The position numbers and the translations under genes were made by a program. Below are positions 37,277 to 47,797 of a stretch of 64,000 nucleotides of DNA, one piece after another. The notes below the pieces were generated by a model, which worked only from the letters and a program-made list of their open reading frames with translations, was not told the DNA's origin and did not search any database. Positions within the stretch are counted from its first letter, which is position 1. Each line of letters starts with the position of its first letter. The stretch covers positions 1,126,465 through 1,190,464 of the forward strand of contig NW_008705571.1 of NCBI RefSeq assembly GCF_000186865.1, given 5' to 3'. Source of the DNA: Aureococcus anophagefferens (Eukaryota > Sar > Pelagophyceae > Pelagomonadales > Pelagomonadaceae).

Positions 37277-38671
37277 CTAGCGGCGGCTCCGGTCGCGGCT
37301 CCGGCTCCGGGACCAGCGGCTCCGGTCGTAGGTCCGGTCGTCGCGCCGGTCCCGCGACGGCGCGTCGCGGCCGCGCGCGTCGCGGCCGTGGGTCCGGTCG
37401 TCGCGGCGGGGCGGCTCGGAGCTCCGGCCGTCGCGCCGGTCCCGCGGCGGCGCGGCGCGGCGCGCGTCGCGCGCGTCGAGCTCGCGGCGGTAGTCCGCGA
37501 CCTGGCTCCGCCCAAAGTCGCCGGGCCCGTAGTGGCCCGGGTCCTCCGCGGGCGCGTTCGCCGCCTTGTGCCGGTCCCGGAGCTTCTTCGCCGCGCCGCC
37601 CTTGTACTGCATCGTGTAGCGGCTCCAGATCTTCGCCACGGACTGGGAGAAGTCGACGCGGATGCGCGAGTCGTCGATGAGCACGTTGTTCATCTTCTTG
37701 TAGGCCTCGACGCAGGCCTTCTCCTCTTCAAAGGCGATGAACGCGAAGTTGAGGCTGTCGCCCGTCTTCCAGTCCCTCACGATGTCGCAGGACTCGATCT
37801 TGCCGAAGCGGCTGAAGATGATCTCGAGGTCCGCGTCCTCCGTGACCTTGTTGAGCTTGGCGATGAAGAGCTCCGTCTTGGGAACTTCCACGTCCGCGTG
37901 CGGCAGGTCGCCGATCATCTCGAGCACCTCGGCCTGGGACTTGGCCTTCTTCTCCGCGTCGCGCGCCGCGCGCTCGCCGGGCGTCAGGCCGTCCTCGGGC
38001 TCGCGCGACGCCGCGCCGTAGGCGACGCGCGCCGTGAGGACCTCGCGTTCCGGGATCTCGCGCGTCGGCGACGGCGGCGGCCGGTAGTCCGGCGGCGGCG
38101 GGAACGAGTGTTCGAAGGGGTCCTCGAGGACGTGCGTGTGGAGCACGCGCACGTCCTCCCAGGGCCGCCCGTTGCCGTCGAGGTAGAGCGCGCCGAGCTT
38201 CTGGAGCACGTCCATGCCCTCGGCGACCTCGCCGACGGGCACGTGGCCGCCCGCGTCGAGGTGCTCGAGGTCGTCGCCGCGCAGCGTGAAGAAGAACTGG
38301 GACCCGTAGAACTTGTCCTCGCCGCTCGCGCCGCCGGCGCTGCCCATGGCCGCCGCGCAGAGCAGGCCCGCGCGGTCGTGCGGCCGCCGCGGTTGTCCGC
38401 GGCTCGGGCCCCAGGCCACGAAGCGGTCGCGCGGCGCCGCGGCGTCGCCCGCTCCGGCGACGTGCGCGCCGAAGGCGCAGCCGCCGCGGCCGCTCGCCGT
38501 CGGGTCGCCGGCCTGGGCCAGGCAGTTGGGCTGGACGTTGTAGAACAGGCAGCCGTGGTAGTACTTGGCCTCGCAGAGGCGCACGAGGTTCGCGCAGACC
38601 GACTTGGCCGCGTCGTCGCCGAAGAGGTCCACGACGACGTCGCCCACCGAGAGCTGGAACATGAGCGCCAT
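37277..38671 (-). CDS. PPIL4-type nuclear cyclophilin with RRM and Arg/Asp tail
   Basis: The 464-residue product has a cyclophilin domain at about 1-165 (SVGDVVVDLFGDDAAKSVCANLVRLCE, YGSQFFFTLRGDDLEHLD). A linker precedes an RRM at about 245-325 with RNP-like motifs (ELFIAKLNKVTED, FAFIAFEEEKACVEAY). The Arg/Asp-rich C-terminus ends RSRSRDRSRR. That order is typical of PPIL4/CYP57-like proteins associated with splicing and transcription. Several catalytic cyclophilin residues are replaced, so isomerase activity is doubtful. The start at 38671 gives the canonical beta-strand N-terminus. Confidence 0.88.
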   Translation of the reverse strand: MALMFQLSVGDVVVDLFGDDAAKSVCANLVRLCEAKYYHGCLFYNVQPNCLAQAGDPTASGRGGCAFGAHVAGAGDAAAPRDRFVAWGPSRGQPRRPHDRAGLLCAAAMGSAGGASGEDKFYGSQFFFTLRGDDLEHLDAGGHVPVGEVAEGMDVLQKLGALYLDGNGRPWEDVRVLHTHVLEDPFEHSFPPPPDYRPPPSPTREIPEREVLTARVAYGAASREPEDGLTPGERAARDAEKKAKSQAEVLEMIGDLPHADVEVPKTELFIAKLNKVTEDADLEIIFSRFGKIESCDIVRDWKTGDSLNFAFIAFEEEKACVEAYKKMNNVLIDDSRIRVDFSQSVAKIWSRYTMQYKGGAAKKLRDRHKAANAPAEDPGHYGPGDFGRSQVADYRRELDARDARRAAPPRDRRDGRSSEPPRRDDRTHGRDARGRDAPSRDRRDDRTYDRSRWSRSRSRDRSRR

Positions 38672-38804
38672 GGGATGCGCAGTGGCGCGCAGACGACGAA
38701 GGCGAGGACGCGTCGACGAGCTCGGCGGCCGCGAGTGCCCCGCGGGCGCCGGAGTTGATGTCGGAGTTGACGCCCGGGTGGACCGAGCCGCCCTGAGTGG
38801 GGTC

Positions 38805-39392
38805 ATGGCATGGGGGCTGCGCGCGCTGCTCATCACGACGTCTCTAGTGGCGACAGCCAAGGACCTGGCGCTTTCCGACGTACTGGTCGTGCACGCGCTG
38901 CCGGGCGCGACCCGATGGATCCGCGGCGAGCGCTACGTCGGCGCCATCAGCGACGAAGAGGAGGCCGCGCTGAAGGAGGGAATATTAGACGAGCTTCTAA
39001 TGGAGAGGCAAACGATGGTGACGGCGGTGGAAGCTGATGGAAGCACGACATTTCTTTGGAAGGAGGAGGAGGTCGAGCGATACATGGAACAAAGACGCGC
39101 GGATCCCAGTCCGGGGGCGTGGGCGCGCTTTAGGTACAACGAGACCGCGTTGCCCGGTCATCACTACGTGCCAGGTCATCACTACGTGCTCATCTTGCAG
39201 ATGGCGACTTACTCTCGGCTCAGAGCGAAGGTTGCGGCGCCTCCCCCGGAAGCCGCCCGCCGAGGCGCCCCCGTCGAGGCGCCGTTGGCGGTTCGGGAGA
39301 AGCTTGCCGTTGATCGCATACTCCTGTGGGGGGGTCGACTGGTCGTGCTTGCGACCATGGGCACCTTGTACGTCATGGGCTTCGACGTCTAG
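38805..39392 (+). CDS. Small membrane-associated protein, unknown function
   Basis: The 195-residue product starts with a hydrophobic leader (MAWGLRALLITTSLVATA) and ends with a probable membrane helix (ILLWGGRLVVLATMGTLYVMGF). The middle is mostly polar with acidic helices (SDEEEAALKEGILDELLMERQ). A tandem PGHHYVPGHHYV repeat comes from an 18-bp duplication. No family is recognised. It is divergent from the PPIL4-like gene, with 133 bp between starts. Confidence 0.6.
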   Translation: MAWGLRALLITTSLVATAKDLALSDVLVVHALPGATRWIRGERYVGAISDEEEAALKEGILDELLMERQTMVTAVEADGSTTFLWKEEEVERYMEQRRADPSPGAWARFRYNETALPGHHYVPGHHYVLILQMATYSRLRAKVAAPPPEAARRGAPVEAPLAVREKLAVDRILLWGGRLVVLATMGTLYVMGFDV

Positions 39393-39484
39393 CCCGCGGG
39401 CAGAACCGGCTCCCCCGGGGCGCGCGGCGCGTAAGCGTAGCCTATCGGCGGAAGGCCACTAGTGAAGGCGGGCGCCCAATTGAG

Positions 39485-42400
39485 TTACGTCCGCGGCGAG
39501 AACGACAGCGCGGGCCGGTCCTCGGGCGGCGCCGGCGGCGGCCGCGGCGCGTCGACGTCCTCGTCGACGACGTCGAGCCCCCCGCGGGCGAGGAACGCGT
39601 CCCACTTCGCGTCCGCGGCGGCGCCGTGGAGGACGGGCGCGAAGAGCTGGAAGACGAAGCAGCGCGCGTCGAGGGCGTAGGAGTACGAATCCAAAAGCCC
39701 CGTCGCGCCGCGGAGCAGGTCGAGGTCGCCGCCGAGGACCGGGTCCGCGCGGAAGCGGCGCTTGAGGCGCGCGACGCGGTCCGACGTCTGCTTCGCGGAG
39801 ACGCGGCTCACGAGCGCGCCGACGTCGTCGAGCACGGTCGCGCCGTCCTCGGGCGCGAAGTCGTCGGGGAGCTGGCTGAGGTCGCAGTCGCCGAAGGCGT
39901 CGATCTGGCTCAGCTTCGGCGGCGCGTCCGTCGCCCAGCCGCCCAGGCTCGCGTAGTGGTCGCGGTCGCCCGGGTCGTCGCCGTGCCTGCGCCGCGTCCG
40001 CTTCGCCGCGCGCTTCTCGTCGCGCGTGATGCCCCCGAACAGGAGGCTCAGCTTCGTCGGCAGCACGGCCACGGGCGCCTCGCCGCCGCGCTCCGCGGCG
40101 ACGGACGACGGCTGCGGCGCGTCCCAGCCCAGGTGGCGCAGCGCCGCGGCGCAGGAGGCGTCGTCGCGGTCCTCCAGATGCCGCGGGTCGCGCCTCTCCC
40201 GGCCCCGCGTCAGCTTCGACGCGGCCGCCATGCGAAAGAGGCAGTGGAGCGCCGGGAGCCTCAGCCGCGGCCTCTCGAGGTCCCGCGCGACCTTCGTCAG
40301 GAACGCCGCGAGGCGCCGCGCGGCCGCGACGTCCGGCGGCGGCGGCGGGTCCGCGTATTTCCGCGCGTACTTGCGCGCGACGGCCTTGGCGACCTCGCGC
40401 GGCGCGGGGCCGTCGTGCGCGGACCGGAGCGTCGCCGGCCCCATCCACGCCTCCGCGGCCTCCCGGCCCTCGGCGTCGACGCGGGGCGCCTCGCGGCGGA
40501 GCGCGGCCCTGCGCCGGAGCTCCGCGAGGTAGCCCGTCGCCGGCTCCCGCAGCGGGTCGACGAGCTCGTCGTCGTCGCTCGAGTCCCAGCCGCTCGACGA
40601 ATCGCCGTCGGAGCCCGACTTGACCTTTTTCCTCGTTTTTTGCGCCGGCGCCGGCGCGTCGCCGCCCGCCTCCGCGCGGAGCAGCGCGGCCCAGCCGCGG
40701 GGCGTCGACCCCAGGAAGCCCAGGTCGACGAGCGCCGCGTGGGCGGCGGCCTCGGAGCCGCCGCGCGCCGCCGCGAGCGCCTTCGCGGGCGCGCCGCGGC
40801 GCTCGAGCGCCTCGACGCCGCCGTCCGTCTTCGCCAGTTCGCCGTAGAGGTGGGGCTCGAGGTCCGGCCCGAAGGGGTGCGCGTCCAACGCCAGCGCGAA
40901 CTCGACGCCGAGCACCCAGAGGCCGCCGGCGTCGTCGCGCTCGAGTAGCCACGTCGCGGCGCGCCCGGGCGCGCACACGGACCACTCGCCGCCGCCGCCG
41001 ACGGCGCCCAGGGCCTCCGCGGCCTCCAGCACGCTCGCGGTCGCCTCGTCCGCGTCGTCGCCGCCCGCGTAGAGGACGCCGTCGTCGAGGCCCACGGCCG
41101 CCGCGCCGACGCGGAGCGACGCGAGGAGCGCGTCGCGGGGCCCGCACCGGAGCCGGCTCGGCCGGCCCTCGGCGTCGACGAGAGTCGCCACCACGCGCAC
41201 CCGCCCGTGGGGCAGGTCCCCGGCCGCGCCGTGCAGCGGCAGCAGCTCCGACGCGAGGTCGCAGTACGCGTCGCACGTACCGTAGCGGTCCTCGGCCTGG
41301 TCCTTGGCGCCGTAGTCGCGGCGGGGCCGCACGAGCACCTCGCAGCCCCAGGGGAGGGTCGCCACGCCCTCGAGGTCCAGGGGCTCGCGCGCGGCCGCCG
41401 TCATCTCCGCGCCGGAGAGCTCGTCGACCCTCGGGCGCGCCGCGCCGGGCAGGTCGCCGTCGCGGCAGACGCCGAGGCCGTCGAGGAACGCGGGCCGGTA
41501 GGCGCCCCGCTCCCGGAAGGCGCGGTGGGGCCTCGGCCGCGTGCCCGCGCCCGCGCCGGCCTGCGCGGCGGCGACGCGGACGACGGCCGCGGCCGCGAGC
41601 GGCGCGCGGCCGCGCGCGGCGACGATCGCCGCGCGCCGCGCCGGCGGCGGCGCGGCGACGTCGCCCGCGTCGTCGTCCGCCGGCGCGAAGGGGGCCGCGG
41701 ACGCGCCGGGCGCCGCGGGGCCGTAGGCCGCGAGCGCCGCGAGTTCCCGGCGGGCCGCGCGCGCCGCGTACGCCGCGGAGCCGCCGCGCTCCCAGGCGTC
41801 CAAAAGCTCGTCGTCGTCGGCGCCGCCCGCGTCCGGCGCGCCCGCGCCCCGCAGCCGCAGCGCGAGGCGCGCCGCGGCGCCGGACCCCGCGCCGAGGACC
41901 GCGAGCCCCGGCGCGAGGTGCGCGACGACCGCGAGGCGCCGCGGCGCGAGCGCGCAGGCCTCGTCGAGCACGGCGACGGCGGCCGCGCGCGCGTCGTCGT
42001 GCACGCGGCGCCGCGCCTCGCCCTCGTCGTCGGACGTCGACGCGTCCGACGAGTCGTCGTCGTCGACGTGGAAGCAGTCCGGGCTCCGCTCGATCTGCGA
42101 CGGCCGCGGCCGCCGCGGCGTCGCCGGCGCGGACCGGGGCACGCTCGGCCGCCGCGCGGCCGCGAGCCCGCAGAGCACGGCGACCTCCCAGTCCTCGGCG
42201 AAGGCGTCGCGCGTCGCCGCCGCGAGCCGCGCGCGGAGCAGGCCCACGAGGAACGCGCGGAGGTCCGTGCTCCCCGTCCGCAGCGCGTCCTCGAGGAGGT
42301 CGCGCGCGGCGCGGCCGAGGCAGTGGCCGTGGTCCGGGAGCGCCGTCGCCGCGTCGTGGAGCTTCGCGGCCTCGGCCGTCGACACGCTCCGCTTCCGCGA

Positions 42401-45400
42401 CGGCAGCGCGGGCGTCGCCGGCGCGGGCGGCGGCTGCGACCCGGACCGCTTCCGCGCGCCGATGTCCGCCAGCATGCGCGAGAAGAGGTTCCGCTTTTTC
42501 TTCCGCTGCGACGCCGTCGCGTCCGACGACGCCTCCGTGTCGCTGGGCCGCGCGTCCGACGGCCGCGCCGGCGCGTCCTCCGCGGCGGGGTCGGGCGGGA
42601 GCGCGTCGTAGTCCAGTTCCCCCAAGACCAACCGCGCGAGCGCCTCCTTGGACGCCGCGAGCCCGCGGAGCCGGTCCAGGAGGGGCCCCGGGGGCACGAC
42701 GCGCGCGCCCTCGGGCGTCGCCGCGGCCCGGAGGAGCATGGCGACCATCTCGCGCGCGAGGCCCCGGCGGATCGCGTCGCCGTCGAAGACGTCCGTCCGC
42801 GGCGCCGACGACCCGCGCCGCGGCGGCGCGGGCGTCGCCGGCGACGACGCGCCGGGCGCGAGGCTCGCGCGGTCCTCGTCCGCGTGCTCGCTGAGCCGGC
42901 CGAGGCCCGACGGCGACGGCAGGCGGAACGGCGCGTGGCTCGGCGACCGCACCCGCGGCGGCTCGCCGAGCGCCTCGCTCGACGCCCGCCGGAAGAGGCC
43001 CCCCACGTAGGCGCTCGCGGACGAGGACGCGCGGCTCCGGGGCGCCGCGCGGCCCTCGGCGGCGGCGACGAGCTCGACGGCGACGGACTGGAGGAACTGG
43101 CCCCGCCGGTCCTTGAGCAGGAACGTCGCGACGTCGTTGGGCCGCGAGCCCGGCCGCCCGAAGTCGCCGGCCCGCAGCAGCGTCGTGTAGAGGCGCCCTG
43201 CGACGCGGCCGTAGAACAAGCGGTCCGGCGTCCACGCGAGGTTCGCCTGCGTGGACATCAACCGCCGGTTCGGGACGTCCCGACCAAACTTCAGAACTCT
43301 CTATCTCGGTCAAATCGAAGTCGATTCGGCTGATTTTTGGACGAATCGATCGCTCTCAAAAAGTTCTCGAAGCACAGAGCCGAAGAGTTTCTGTCGAACC
43401 TTTCGCATACGCGCACATTGAAGTCGTGTTGAAGATTTGATGTGCACGCCGAGGTTCGCGTGCGTCGCCTTCTCCGGCTCGTCCGTGTCGCAGCGGAAGA
43501 AGCCGCCGAGCCGCCGCGCGAACTTGGTCCGCAGCGCCTCCGCGAGCCGCCCGCGCTCGACGCGCACGTCGTCGTCGTCGAGCGACGAGCCGCGGCGGAG
43601 CACGTCGACGACGTCCTCGACCTTCTCCCAGTCCCAGTCGCGCCAGTCCTTCGTCGCCAGCACCTTGGACTCGGCGAGGAGTTTGGCGAACTTCTTCTCG
43701 TCGACGTGGAGCGACGGCGCCAGGGCGTGCTCGAGCACGAGCTTCGCCGCGCCGGATAAGGGGTCGCCGTCGTCGCTGTCGTCGCTCCGGTCGGCGTCGC
43801 CGGCGTAGCGCCGCCGGTCGAGCTTGCCCGAGACCGAGTTCGGCGCGCCCTCGGGCGCGACGGGCGGCCCCTCGGGCGGGTAGGATCCCGCGGAGACGCG
43901 GTGGGGCAGGTCGGCCTTGGATTTCACGGCGTGGGCCTCGAGGAGGCTCCGGTCGAGTCTCGCGGCGGCCGCGGCGACGCGCGCCTCGAGGGGCTCGCGC
44001 GGCGGCGCGTCGGGCTTCGACGCGTAGGTCGCCCACAGAGCGTCCGGGTCGTGCTTCAGGTCGCCCCAGGGCCGCAGCGCGGACCGCCGCATGGCCGCGG
44101 CCGTCAGCACGTCCGGCGCGCACGCGCGGCGGCCCGGCGGCGGCCGCGCCTGGAAGCTGTCCTTGAGGTCGCCCGCCTCGTCGACGCCGCCCGTCGGCGG
44201 CGGCGCGCGGAAGAGGCGCTCCCGCCGCTTCTCGCCGCGCAATGTCCGCGACACGCGCGCCGGCGCGTCGGCGTCGCGCTCGAGGCGCCAGAGCAGCGAG
44301 TCGCAGGCCGCGGCGGCCGCGGGCTCGTCCGCCACGGCCGCGCGCAGGTGCAGGGGGTCCCGCGCGGCCCAGTGCTCGTAGGTCGCCCGCGGGAGCACGT
44401 GGCGGCTCGCGCGCGCCAGCGCCGTCCACAGATCCTGGGCCGCCGTCGCCACCGCGAAGCGGTCCGGCGCGACCGCGAGCTCGCCGAGCCGCGCCTGCGC
44501 GGGCGCCGAATCTTCAACCCGACTTCAATGTGCGCGCCATCGAACGGATTGGACCGGACTCTTCATCTCTTTGTCGCGAGCTCGACGAGAGCAAACAACT
44601 CGTCGAAAAATCAGCCAAAACGACGTCGATTTGACCGAGCGAGAGAGTTCTGAAGAAGTTTGGTCGGGACCCCCCTTCGCCGGTCGTCGGTTTCCGCGCC
44701 GAGCCGCGCGACGACGCCCGAGAAGTGGAGCGCCGCGAGGCCCTGGGCGACCGACGGCGCGAGCACGCAACCCGGCGACCACTTGCGCCGGCACGCGAGC
44801 TCCTCGGCGGCGACGACGAGCGGCGCGACGACCTCGCCGACCGTCTCCAGCAGAGCCGCCTGCAGCGCGGGCGCCGCGTGCGGGTCCCCCAGAGGCCGCG
44901 CGAATGCCGCGAGGCCCGCGGCCTCGCTGGCGAGCAGGGGCAGCCCCGCCGGCGACCGCAGCAGCGCGTGCAGACAGCGCCGGCCCGCGCCGCGCCCCGC
45001 GGCGACCTTGACGTCCGCGGCGCGACTCTCCGCGTCGTAGACCGCGCCCTCGTCGTCGTCGTCCGCGGCCGCGCCCCGGCCGCCCTCGGGGAACATGTCC
45101 GTGAAGGGCCGCAGCAGGGACACGAGAACCTCGGCCCGCCGGCGCTTCCGCGCCTTGAAGCTCTCGGGCCCGCCGGGCGAGTAGCCGCCGCGGCTCTTCG
45201 GCGCGGAGGCGAGGTCCGCGAGCGACAGCGCGCACCGCTCGCCGACGGCCGCCGGCAGGGACGGATCGAGGGCCGCGTCGGCGAGGGCGCGGCTCCCCGC
45301 CGCGCGGTCGAAGCCCTCGGCGTTGCGCAGGGCCGCGTCGCAGAGGGCCAGCGCGGCCGCCGCGCGGACGGCCGGCGGCTCCGCGCGGCCGCCGAGCAGC

Positions 45401-45855
45401 GCCACGAGCGACGCCGCGGGCGTCTTGTGGGCGAAGCCGCCGGCGGCGTAGAGCGCCGCGAGGCAGCGCGCGGCGGCGACGCGCTCGACGCGCTGCGCGC
45501 GGCCGTCGGCCGCGCCGCCGCCGCGGCCGCCGCGGTACCGCGCGCCCTCGGCCGCCGCGGCCGCGAAGAGCGGCAGCGCCGCGGCCGCGGCGAGCGCCGC
45601 GTCGCCCTCGGATTGCACGCGGCCCCGCAGCGCGTCGAAGACGGCGCCGCGCGCGAGCGCGCCGCCGCTCAGGAGCAGGCCGCGGCGGATCGCGGCGCAG
45701 AGCGCGAACGTCGCCGGGCTGCCCCGCCGCGGCGCCGCCGCGCGCCGGATCGACCGCCACGACGCGCCGGGCACCTGGCGCAGCACGGCGATCAGCGCTG
45801 CGTCGGCGTCGTCCTTTTCTTCGCCAATGGCGTCGCTGGTGGCTGCCTCGGCCAT
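39485..45855 (-). CDS. Very large helical-repeat-like protein (1980 residues), unknown function
   Basis: Exons are 45855-44710, 44494-43460 and 43246-39485, joined by two introners, and the joined length is an exact multiple of three. The N-terminal 380 residues are Ala/Leu-rich paired helices resembling ARM/HEAT repeats (AAAALALCDAALRNAEGF). The middle contains ANLAWTPDRLFYGRVAGRLYTTLLR and FLLKDRRGQFLQ. The C-terminal half alternates helices with acidic linkers and ends LFAPVLHGAAAD...LSFSPRT. I see no catalytic motif. The ANLxW segment recalls RME-8/GRV2-type proteins, but no DnaJ domain is visible, so I do not assign it. Confidence 0.72.
43247..43451 (-). mobile_element. Introner A4 (205 bp)
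   Basis: On the gene strand the ends are CGGCGTGCACATCAA and TTGATGTCCACGCAG, diverged from A1 but still an inverted pair. The duplication GCGAACCT is at 43452-43459 and 43239-43246. The intron is 43247-43459 (213 nt, GC-AG, phase 0). The join gives KATH|ANLAWTPDRL. Confidence 0.92.
44495..44701 (-). mobile_element. Introner A5 (207 bp), most diverged ends
   Basis: The gene-strand ends are CGGCGCGGAAACCGA and ATTCGGCGCCCGCGCAG. The duplication GCGCGGCT is at 44702-44709 and 44487-44494. The intron is 44495-44709 (215 nt, GC-AG, phase 0). The join gives SGVV|ARLGELAVAPD. The internal GTGTGG of other A copies is replaced by GCGCGG, so a donor inside the element is not available here as GT. Confidence 0.9.
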
Positions 45856-46772
45856 TGCTCGATGGCAGCCCGGAGCCTTTGGCAGGAGGGGAATAGCAAC
45901 CACTGCGGCGGCGATCCGTTGAGCTTTGGTTTACTCTCGGCTCGCTGTATGTGTTTGGTTCCGCTCATCGGCTCGCTGTATGTATTTGGTTCCGCTGATT
46001 TCGGGCCGAGAAGCGCCGAGACGGCATGGACGCATTAAATTTAGTCGAGCGCGCCTACCACCGCGCGCGCCCCCCCGCGTGCAAGATCGCTGGGACTGCG
46101 CATAGCGCACACATCGGGGCTGCCATCCGCGAAGGAGCGGCAGCGTTTGGATTGCGACTCGCTGAGAACGCAAGCGGCTTCGGGCGACCGATTTGACGGA
46201 CGCGATGCCCCTCCCCCGGCCCGTGAGCGGCCCGGGCAGCCCCGCGCAGCAGCAGGGATCGTCCGCCATCGACCCGCGAGCGCCCTGCCACAAGGGTTGG
46301 CCCCGCGGACCCGAGGAAGTCGATCTGACATGTTCGCGCTGAAACCGCGTCGCGCGCGCCCGCACGCCCGCGCGCGCGGTGTCGCACGTCGTCCGAGCCA
46401 AGTCAGCAACTGAGCAGCCCGAGGGTATCAGACATGTACCCCGAGCCTCCGAGCCAGCCAGCACGCTGCCCAGAGCCCAAAATGGGCTGCCTTTCGGCTC
46501 GCAGAGCATGCCGAAATGCTCGAACTTCGCGCAGCGATTCCGGACGACGGTCAGGGTGTCCATGGTCACGGAGCACGTTTCCGAGCACACCAGAGGCACG
46601 TCTGCCGCGATCCGTAGCCCGTGACCATGGACAGCCGGCCGCGCGCGCGCCGGCAAATGCCAAAGAGAGGCTCTCCCTGCTTCTCCCCTCATGCCTTTGG
46701 CTCTTTGTTGTTGAGGACAACATGCCTGCTTCGCCACAAAGGTGAAGTGGAAGTGTCCACACGCCTCGTCTA
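45856..46772. other. Long intergenic region (917 bp) with a short tandem repeat
   Basis: This is the longest gene-free stretch. Open frames exist on both strands, including a 268-codon one on the minus strand, but they look like random translations with no domain or compositional signal. Near the left end it holds a 31-bp tandem duplication (45938-45999). No RNA gene is recognised. Confidence 0.5.
45938..45999. repeat. 31-bp tandem duplication
   Basis: Units 45938-45968 and 45969-45999 share CGGCTCGCTGTATGT and TTTGGTTCCGCT, differing at two positions. They lie 80-145 bp upstream of the start of the 1980-residue gene, so a promoter effect is possible. Confidence 0.9.
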
Positions 46773-47786
46773 ATGGCCACCGCAGTCGCCATGCGCCGCG
46801 CCGTCGCCAGCAAAACGGCCCTGGTCGGCGCGCGCCGCCGCGCCAGCGCCGCCGCCGAGAAGCTCCGGTCCCAGCTCAAGGTGCCAATCATCGGCGCGCC
46901 GCTGTTCATCGTCAGCAACCCCGACTTGGTCGTCGAGCAGTGCAAGGCCGGCGTCGTCGGGTCCTTCCCGGCCCTGAACGCCCGCGGCTCCGACAGCGCC
47001 TTGGACGACTGGATGTGCGACATCAAGGCGCGCCTCGACGACAGCGAACACCCGGCGCCGTTCGCCTGCAACCAGATCGTGCACCGGTCCAACGACCGGT
47101 TGATGCGGGACATGGAGACCATCGTCAAGCACGAGGTGCCCATCGTCATCACCTCGTTGGGCGCGCGGGAGGACATCAACGACGCCGTGCACTCCTACGG
47201 CGGCGTCGTCTTCCACGACGTCGTCAACGACTTCTTCGCGAAGAAGGCCGTGTCCAAGGGCGCGGACGGCCTCGTCGCCGTGGCCTGGGGCGCGGGCGGC
47301 CACGCGGGCACGGCCTCCCCCTTCGCCCTCGTGGACGAGATCCGCCGCTGGTTCGACGGGCCGCTGGCGTTGAGCGGCGCGCTGGGCAGCGGCCGCGGCG
47401 TCGCCGCGGCGCTCGCCGCGGGCGCGGACTTTGGCTACGTCGGCTCGGCCTTCATCGCGACGGACGAGGCGAACGCGTCGGAGGCCTACAAGGGCGCCAT
47501 CGTCGACGGCGCGTCCGACGACATCGTCTACTCGAACCTCTTCACGGGCGTCCACGGCAACTACCTCAAGCCGTCCGTGCGCGCCGCGGGCCTCGACCCG
47601 GACGACCTCCCGGAGAGCGACCCGACGAAGATGAACTTCGGCGGCGACTCGGCCAAGGCCTGGAAGGACATCTGGGGCTGCGGCCAGGGCATCGCGCCCG
47701 TCCAAACCGTCGAGCCCGCCGCGGCCGTCGTCGGCCGCTTCGCCGCGGAGTTCGAGGCCGCGCGCGCGGCGCTCGCGGCCGCGTGA
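46773..47786 (+). CDS. Nitronate monooxygenase (2-nitropropane dioxygenase family)
   Basis: The 337-residue product is a TIM barrel with family hallmarks. These are VPIIGAPLFIVSNPDLVVEQCKAG near the start, VITSLG in the centre, ADGLVAVAWGAGGHAGTA (flavin and catalytic His region) and GADFGYVGSAFIATDEA near the end. These FMN enzymes oxidise toxic alkyl nitronates such as propionate 3-nitronate. The first 30 residues are basic and lack acids (MRRAVASKTALVGARRRAS), consistent with an organelle, probably mitochondrial, presequence. It is a single exon, convergent with the NYN gene 11 bp away. Confidence 0.92.
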   Translation: MATAVAMRRAVASKTALVGARRRASAAAEKLRSQLKVPIIGAPLFIVSNPDLVVEQCKAGVVGSFPALNARGSDSALDDWMCDIKARLDDSEHPAPFACNQIVHRSNDRLMRDMETIVKHEVPIVITSLGAREDINDAVHSYGGVVFHDVVNDFFAKKAVSKGADGLVAVAWGAGGHAGTASPFALVDEIRRWFDGPLALSGALGSGRGVAAALAAGADFGYVGSAFIATDEANASEAYKGAIVDGASDDIVYSNLFTGVHGNYLKPSVRAAGLDPDDLPESDPTKMNFGGDSAKAWKDIWGCGQGIAPVQTVEPAAAVVGRFAAEFEAARAALAAA

Positions 47787-47797
47787 GCTCCCTAGTC

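Noticed and set aside
45931..46737. 268-codon minus-strand frame in the long intergenic region
   Set aside because: No domain, hydrophobic or compositional signal and no conserved motif; it looks like chance translation.
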